Shown piece after piece: positions 60,001 through 64,000 of a stretch of 64,000 nt of DNA. Made by a program: the position numbers and the translations under genes. Location of the stretch: contig NC_073305.1 in the NCBI RefSeq assembly GCF_027595985.1, positions 81,165,974 to 81,229,973 of the forward strand, in the 5' to 3' direction. This DNA is from Sorex araneus. Lineage: Eukaryota > Chordata > Mammalia > Eulipotyphla > Soricidae. Every line of letters starts with the position of its first letter. Position 1 is the first letter of the stretch. The notes below the pieces were generated by a model. It had not been told where the DNA came from and searched no databases. It saw only the letters and a list, made by a program, of their open reading frames with translations.

Positions 60001-61297
60001 TTTGTTCTTTGATCTGATTGCTGTTATACCTTGGGTTCAGTTCATTTTTATTGTCACAGGAACATGGCATTGTCATAGCTTCATATTTTTTATTTTGTCT
60101 ATATACTCACAAATTTAAGTTACTAAAATGGGTTCTTTTAAATTCATTATTTAGTAAATTTTCTGTCTATCAAAATAACACACTCAATATTTCCAAACAC
60201 ATTTGACATTTACGTTGCTTAGAGACATAAACTCTAACATAAATACATTTAATGATTGCTTAAGCAATTAGATTGGTCTCTACTCTAGTATGAAAGAATT
60301 TCTTTCTAATTAATATCACCTATTGGCCAAAATAGACAGGAAGTTGATTGAAGACACCCATACGGATTGCTATTTTAGATTTACTCTGATTTTTCTCTGT
60401 AAGTCTAATATTTATATTTTCTATTGTTGAGTAACCTTCATCCTTTTTTAGTTCACTTAAGTACCACTACACCTTCATTTAAGCTAGTCAAGTATTCACA
60501 AACTGGAAGGTCTTTTTTCTTTCTAATATAAATTTTTATACCATTTGTTGTCACACATAATACCACATTTATGTTTAATAACCCATCAAAGGATAATCTT
60601 TCATGGTCTTCACTTTCAATTATTAGTGTCTCCCTGTCATGTTCTCTATACAAACCATCTGTAGATCCCAGCCTAGAATTCAGGTATGTCAAGTGCTACT
60701 CTTTTAGCCAGTATTTGCTGAATAAAAAGGAGTATCAAAATGGAAGTAAGAAGACTGTGTCCTAAGCTCTACAACATGCTGACAAGTATTTAATTGGTAT
60801 TTGTTTTGTTTTGGGGGCCACTCCCAGTGGTGCTTAGCAGTTATTCCTGCTCTATACTAAGGAATCACTCCTGGTAGGCTCAGGCTCCAGATGAGATGCT
60901 AGGAATCGAACCCAGGACAGTTGTATGCTAGGCAAGAGCTTTACCTGCTGTATTAGCTCTCTGGCCCCATTAATTGTTAAGACTCAGTCTTTTTATCTGT
61001 AAAAGAGGGATAATAATATTTCTTTTCTATTCTAAATTCTCTAGAGGAATTTGTGAGAAATATAATGTGAAAATGCTTTGAGAATTATATTTGCTTTACA
61101 GAAATTAATATCAAATTATGTTTTCAGCCTAACTGACTTCAAGATGACTGTCATTTAAATATGTGTCTATAGAGTATTTTGCATTGATTTGAAATATGCA
61201 CTAACTTTTTTGGTTAATCTTTCAGACCCCTTGGTCACTGGTGTTCTGGCTTACCTATGAAAAAATCAGAGAGATGAGTGGAGTCAGTCCATTTTAA
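35932..61297 (+). CDS. SLC25A27: SLC25A27 (UCP4), mitochondrial carrier, 9 coding exons
   Basis: UCP4 is an inner mitochondrial membrane carrier of the SLC25 family, expressed mainly in brain and linked to proton leak and redox balance. Exons: 35932-36037, 38463-38654, 40413-40497, 41596-41718, 45753-45865, 49532-49616, 55373-55465, 56009-56111, 61226-61297. They sum to 972 nt, that is 323 residues plus TAA, the same length as human UCP4, and every junction is GT/AG with matching phase. The three carrier repeats show Pro39-x-Asp41-x-x-Lys44-x-Arg46, Pro147-x-Asp149-x-x-Lys152 and Pro248-x-Asp250-x-x-Lys253-x-Arg255. Each is followed by a Glu-Gly...aromatic...Gly block (e.g. Glu-Gly-Phe-Leu-Lys-Leu-Trp-Gln-Gly). 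The start is chosen by the match to human Met-Ser-Val-Pro-Glu. The base at -3 is T, a modest context. No lesion was seen. It is head-to-head with a broken CYP39A1. Confidence 0.97.
36038..38462 (+). other. SLC25A27 intron 1
   Basis: The CpG-rich start gives way to AT-rich unique sequence. Unlike the left half of the window it shows no recognisable SINE or L1. It ends in a long T-rich tract and TTTTATTAG. Confidence 0.85.
38463..38654 (+). CDS. SLC25A27: SLC25A27 coding exon 2
   Basis: Codons 36-100 (split at both ends). Carries the first carrier signature Phe-Pro-Leu-Asp-Leu-Thr-Lys-Thr-Arg and [10 protein letters not shown], ending Tyr-Arg-His-Val. Donor GTATTT is weak but the phase fits. 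Confidence 0.97.
38655..40412 (+). other. SLC25A27 intron 2, with one reversed SINE
   Basis: A diverged SOR-type SINE on the - strand lies at about 38891-39049 (GGGGCCATACCCAGCAATGC to TATCTTGCTAGTCCCC). The rest is AT-rich unique sequence. Confidence 0.85.
40413..40497 (+). CDS. SLC25A27: SLC25A27 coding exon 3
   Basis: Codons 100-128 (split). [13 protein letters not shown], then Lys-Ser-Glu-Asp-Lys-His-Tyr-Pro-Leu. Acceptor TTTTATACAG, donor GTAAGG. End of the first repeat and the loop to the second. Confidence 0.97.
40498..41595 (+). other. SLC25A27 intron 3
   Basis: AT-rich unique sequence with a short A-run at about 41147. No recognised repeat or exon. Confidence 0.85.
41596..41718 (+). 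CDS. SLC25A27: SLC25A27 coding exon 4
   Basis: Codons 128-169 (split). [14 protein letters not shown] and the second signature Asn-Pro-Thr-Asp-Leu-Val-Lys-Val-Gln. Donor GTAAGT. Confidence 0.97.
43322..43570 (+). mobile_element. RTE-tailed SINE with target-site duplication
   Basis: GGGCTGGAGCGGTAGCATAG head, CCCTCAGAGAGCCCGGCAAG body, GATGACAGTGACATTGACAT tail. The sequence ataacattccct stands on both sides (about 43310 and 43571). Confidence 0.93.
44004..44955 (+). mobile_element. L1, 5'-truncated, with target-site duplication
   Basis: Last part of ORF2 (from Met-Ala-Lys-Arg-His-Met-Lys near 44009, with later frameshifts) and 3'UTR with GTGCACTAGTGGAGGGATGG and CATGAAAGCTTTGTGACTG. The duplication aaaggaatttta is at 43992-44003 and 44956-44967. 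Confidence 0.94.
45421..45600 (-). mobile_element. RTE-tailed SINE, tRNA-like head missing
   Basis: CACTGTCATCCCGTTGCTCA, GCTCGAGCAGGCACCAGTAA, ATTGAATACGCCACGGGTAG, CTCCAAGAAGGGCGGAGGAA. It stops where the head should begin. Confidence 0.88.
45753..45865 (+). CDS. SLC25A27: SLC25A27 coding exon 5
   Basis: Codons 169-207 (split). [12 protein letters not shown], [14 protein letters not shown]. Acceptor TTGTTCTTTAG, donor GTAATG. Confidence 0.97.
45866..49531 (+). other. SLC25A27 intron 5
   Basis: Mostly unique pyrimidine-rich sequence. It contains an old reversed SINE at about 46770-46945 (GCTACACTCAGCGATACTC to GCTGTACTATTACACCAGC). Short tRNA-derived pieces lie at about 46670-46760 (-) and 47565-47660 (+; GTAGAGCACTTGCCTTGCAT with GGTTCAATTCC). 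No exon was seen. Confidence 0.8.
49532..49616 (+). CDS. SLC25A27: SLC25A27 coding exon 6
   Basis: Codons 207-235 (split). [15 protein letters not shown], then [10 protein letters not shown]. Acceptor TTGCCAG, donor GTAATT. Confidence 0.97.
51325..51879 (-). mobile_element. L1, 5'-truncated, with target-site duplication
   Basis: Reversed 3'UTR from TTTTATTAGTGAATCACCG to the last codons of ORF2. The 17-bp duplication gcatgaagggactttat is at 51308-51324 and 51880-51896. Confidence 0.96.
52930..53101 (-). mobile_element. SOR-like SINE, old
   Basis: TTTCTAGGTCATACCTAGTA, CAGGGATCATTTTGAGTGG and CTATTTCTCTGGCCCC follow the reversed SINE order with many changes. Confidence 0.75.
54580..55251 (-). 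mobile_element. LTR fragment, same family as 11624
   Basis: The + strand ends GTTATCCTACA, the complement of the LTR start. CAATTAACTCCCAAGTTA, CCTGGGTCCATCCAG and AGCAGGGTCCTAATCC match the reversed LTR at 11624-12050. Only the U3-like part remains. The left edge is uncertain. Confidence 0.75.
55373..55465 (+). CDS. SLC25A27: SLC25A27 coding exon 7
   Basis: Codons 235-266 (split). [11 protein letters not shown] and the third signature Thr-Pro-Ala-Asp-Val-Ile-Lys-Ser-Arg, ending Pro-Arg-Asp-Lys-Gln-Gly. Donor GTAGAC. Confidence 0.97.
55466..56008 (+). other. SLC25A27 intron 7
   Basis: Short AT-rich intron without recognised repeats. The acceptor is preceded by a T-run (TTGTTTCTTTTTTAG). Confidence 0.9.
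56009..56111 (+). CDS. SLC25A27: SLC25A27 coding exon 8
   Basis: Codons 266-300. [15 protein letters not shown], [10 protein letters not shown], Trp-Leu-Arg-Met. It ends on a whole codon. Donor GTAAGA. Confidence 0.97.
57411..57539. repeat. 43-bp tandem repeat, three units
   Basis: TCCTCAGAGAGGA begins units at 57411, 57454 and 57497. The units differ at several positions, so the array is not new. Confidence 0.88.
57560..57755 (-). mobile_element. L1 3'UTR fragment
   Basis: TTAATTGAATCACTGTGAG, CTTTCATGATTGAGTTTCAG, CACCACCAATGTCCCCAGTA and CTATGGAAGACAGTTTCC, reversed L1 order. Confidence 0.88.
58432..58612 (+). mobile_element. SOR-like SINE, old
   Basis: GACAGAGAGATAGTAGAGTG head, GGGCTCTTGCCCTGCAAG, CTCTATATGGCTTCTAGAGC, ending GGGGTGGCTCTTAAACC. 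Confidence 0.78.
60800..60966 (-). mobile_element. SOR-like SINE, old
   Basis: TTTTGGGGGCCACTCCCAGT through GGAATCGAACCC to TTAGCTCTCTGGCCCC, reversed. Confidence 0.82.
61226..61297 (+). CDS. SLC25A27: SLC25A27 coding exon 9 and stop
   Basis: Codons 301-323 and TAA at 61295-61297. [15 protein letters not shown], ending Ser-Gly-Val-Ser-Pro-Phe, as in the human protein. Acceptor AATCTTTCAG. Confidence 0.97.
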   Translation, partial: TPWSLVFWLTYEKIREMSGVSPF

Positions 61298-61826
61298 ACC
61301 CTTAAAGATCCAGTCCTTAAAGAGACAGTGGTCAGTATCACTGAAACTTGAGCATCTGCAACATACTCCCCCTATTCTTTCTACCTCTTTAGGAAGACAC
61401 TCAAGAGACTCTGATTATAGGGGGCAGCACTTTATTTTTCCTTGGAAAACCAACTTTTCTTTGACTCCTCTTTTTGTTCAAAAGTAATCAGGTTGGATCA
61501 CACAAGGCCACCAAATGAGATACCAAGCACATCATTTTCTAAAGAAGAATCAAATCCTGATCAAGTACTTATCTCAGGCAAGAAGATTTGGCCTTTGAGT
61601 TACAATGCTATGCTGAAGAGCCTGCTTAAGGAGAAGTGGCAGGAAGGATACAGCATCTCAGATCTGAAGTAGACAATAGAAATGTAGAAGAACACATCTC
61701 TATATAGTGATCAAAATTATATTTAACCTGTTATGTCAGTATTTACAGTTTAAATTTGATAATTCACATTTCTGTTGTTAAAGTGCACATACTGTTCATT
61801 AGAGGGTGACAAATGAAAATTCATGA

Positions 61827-61832
61827 AATAAA
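61827..61832 (+). terminator. candidate poly(A) signal, proximal
   Basis: AATAAA in a plain 3'UTR context about 530 bp after the SLC25A27 stop codon, followed by a T-rich stretch. Confidence 0.55.
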
Positions 61833-63897
61833 CATTTTGAGTTTCCCTAGTATTGGAGGGAGTTGATGTACCTTTTCTTATCAGGAGGATGAGAAAAAAC
61901 AAGTTAATATTTGTATTTCAAGAAAAGAAGTGGCTTTCTGTCTTTGCTCCAACATTCAATCTGATTTAATGGTTAATGTTCCACTACACATGGTAAGGAC
62001 TTCCTGACAGGCTCTGAGTCGGAATGAAAGCATGGAAGCAATATGTACCTGGTTACATTATACTATTACAATTTGAACTTCTTGCTAGCTCTCAAGAATA
62101 TCAATATAATTTTAAAATGCCCTTTATTTGATTAAGGCTTAGGTAACTAGATCCTTCTAAGAAAGTAACTTGTTTTCACCAGCCTTTCAGTGGCATTTTA
62201 AAAGCTGACATCAAACTGAGGTAAAGTCAAAATCTGACTTCAAACAGGTGAAGTCAGCCTGAAATGAAGTTAGGGCTGATATGCAGCCTTTATTATCGTC
62301 TATTCCTTAACACTAAGGACCCGCGGGAAAGAAAACTAAAAAAATCTCAAAAACTGTTTTAAGGCTGCATCTTAGTCAGTGTGACAAAGCTTTCTACCTA
62401 AAGTGATGAGCAAAAGTCATCTGTGATCGACAGGTCTACAGTTACTGAATCAAATCTTGTCTATTTTAGAAAGATCAGAGATTTCTTCAGATTCACTTAC
62501 ATAGCATATGCTCCCCCAATTCAGATAGCTTTGACTGCGGCGCTATGGTTATGGTAGAGACTATCTGTCAAAACAGGAAAACTTAAAAAGTTCATAACCA
62601 AGAAAGAATTTGGAGCTAATCAAAATTTGATACGGTATATGTGACATTGAACAGAAAAAAAAAGTTTACAAGTTGCACTAATGTCTAAATCACTGCCATT
62701 TTTTAAAAAAGTATTCTTTTAAATATATTTAATGTGATGTAATAATATGCAGTGACCTGTTGCTTTTATATTGAATTTTCAAAATGTAGAGAGTTTAATC
62801 TCAAAATATTTAGGTGGTCTACTTTTTCAGTCATTTGTTGATCTGTATAAATCGAGTTGTTAAATATATTTAAAATAACATTCTGTACTTAAATTCCCAA
62901 ATTTTTTGTATTAGAATCACTTGGGAAACTTTTGGTTTTAAGTGGTTTATAATTTCCAAAATTAAGAAAACTGGATCAACAAAATTATATGCAAACCAGG
63001 TCAGGAAAATTTTTTATTTAGCTTTATTCTGTGGGGGTTGAGATTAAAACCCATTATCTGAATTCAGCATGAATAACTAGATTTGTTTTTTATCTGAAAT
63101 GATCCTTTGGGATTATCTGGCTTAAATCCTTTTATTTCATGTTAGTAAATTGAGGCACAAAGAAATCCAGTTGTTCTGCCCAATATTACTTAGTAGAGCC
63201 AGTATAACAATATATAGATCTAATTGTTACAACTGACAGTTAGCTAATGAGGTACTGAGTGAATGCCGTATGCCATCTTCTCAACAGCCCATTGCAGGAC
63301 TTTCAGTCTTACAAAAGCATATTTTTCTTTATTGCCGTATACATTTTAAATTTGAATTGCCATTAGCATAAATTTCAGAGTGGAGTCAGCATGCTTTAGC
63401 TTAAGTATTAAGATGCTCCATAATCTGATCAAAGGCTATATATCTAACATATGTATATGTATATGTGTATATGTATGTATACACACATCCCAGTACATTC
63501 AGACTTTTTCATTTAAGTCATATTCACTAATGTTCTTTGGAAATTTTTTGTTTACCAACTTAAAGTCATCTTGTTCCTCTCCAAAATAAAAAAGAATAAA
63601 AATGCAGTAATTATGTGTCCATAGTGAAAGTTTAACCATTTAATAACTTATTTTTGTGATGGTGGGGATTGAACCCAGTAGCTCACACATGTGAGGCATG
63701 CATTCTTCCACTTAACAATATCCCTCATGTGATCATTATTAATTTTTAAGGTAACAGGGATATTTAACTTTGTATTGATAGTAGTTTCTAAATTTCTTAT
63801 GCTAAGTGTCCACATTTTTCTCTTCTCAAATGACTTTTTTTCTCATTGAAAATAAATACTTTATAGTTATTTGTATGTAAATGAACTAGCTTATGTA

Positions 63898-63903
63898 AAT
63901 AAA
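63898..63903 (+). terminator. candidate poly(A) signal, distal
   Basis: AATAAA about 2.6 kb after the stop codon, with another at 63851-63856. Either may serve a long 3'UTR form. Confidence 0.4.
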
Positions 63904-64000
63904 GAGAACCGGTCTTAAATTTGCTTTTAGAAATAAGGTTTATATTTGGTTATGTCACTAGTGATAGACCTACATCAATTTTTTATGTGAGGACTCTCAT

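Larger units (their letters stand above)
56112..61225 (+). other. SLC25A27 intron 8
   Basis: AT-rich. It holds a 43-bp tandem repeat at 57411-57539, a reversed L1 3'UTR at about 57560-57755, a + strand SINE at about 58432-58610 and a - strand SINE at about 60800-60965. The stretch near 57770-57835 (GGTTTTTAACCACTTTTCCATGG minus its first bases) resembles old DNA-transposon debris of the MER5 kind. The remainder is unique sequence. Confidence 0.8.
61298..63920 (+). other. SLC25A27 3'UTR and downstream
   Basis: No coding frame of note. AATAAA signals lie at 61827-61832 (about 530 bp after the stop), 63851-63856 and 63898-63903, so both a short and a long 3'UTR are possible. A TATG-rich run is at about 63450-63485. 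A tRNA-like SINE scrap on the - strand lies at about 63660-63740. Which signal is used cannot be told from sequence. Confidence 0.6.

Overview
This is a 64 kb piece of mammalian nuclear DNA, almost certainly from a shrew (Soricidae, probably Sorex). Many copies of the tRNA-headed SOR-type SINE (GGGCTGGAG-GATAGCACAG head, GGTTCGATTCC B box, GACCCAAAAAGC before the A tail) point to shrews. L1, RTE-type LINE and LTR repeats fill much of the left half. There are no prokaryotic features, rRNA genes, functional tRNA genes or CRISPR arrays.

Right half (about 35.9-64 kb): the complete coding part of SLC25A27 (UCP4, a mitochondrial carrier) on the + strand. Nine coding exons with GT/AG junctions and consistent phases join to 972 nt, that is 323 codons plus stop, with no lesion. 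A CpG-rich promoter lies over and upstream of exon 1, and a 3'UTR with several AATAAA signals follows exon 9. Introns hold scattered SINEs, 5'-truncated L1 copies and one LTR fragment.

Left half (about 8.3-35.3 kb, - strand): recognisable exons of CYP39A1 (oxysterol 7-alpha-hydroxylase), head-to-head with SLC25A27 as in human. They are broken. The initiator position of exon 1 reads AGG and the exon carries two frame-changing insertions and an in-frame TGA. Exon 2 has a 1-nt deletion that leads to TAG. A middle exon has a TGA, or a lost splice acceptor, at a conserved Trp. No confident exon 4 and none of the later haem-binding exons were found. This looks like loss of CYP39A1 beside an intact neighbour that uses the same promoter region.

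Mobile DNA in layers: (1) a + strand L1 at the left edge with ORF1 end, a broken ORF2 lacking a central reverse transcriptase (RT) segment, and a 3'UTR; (2) a near full-length but decayed RTE LINE (17.3-21.6 kb), split inside its RT catalytic motif by an antisense L1 with 10-bp target-site duplications; (3) non-autonomous RTE derivatives, both about 400-550 bp forms and SINEs whose bodies join RTE 5' and 3' end sequence; (4) three short elements with a GC-rich head (two of them containing tandem repeats) joined directly to an L1-type 3'UTR and tail, with no ORFs and each with its own target-site duplications; (5) a roughly 1.1 kb TGT...ACA LTR inserted in an old L1 and itself hit by a SINE; (6) an unclassified retroposon of about 0.9 kb with a GC-rich head. 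The ORF-less L1-ended elements and the CYP39A1 decay are the most interesting items.
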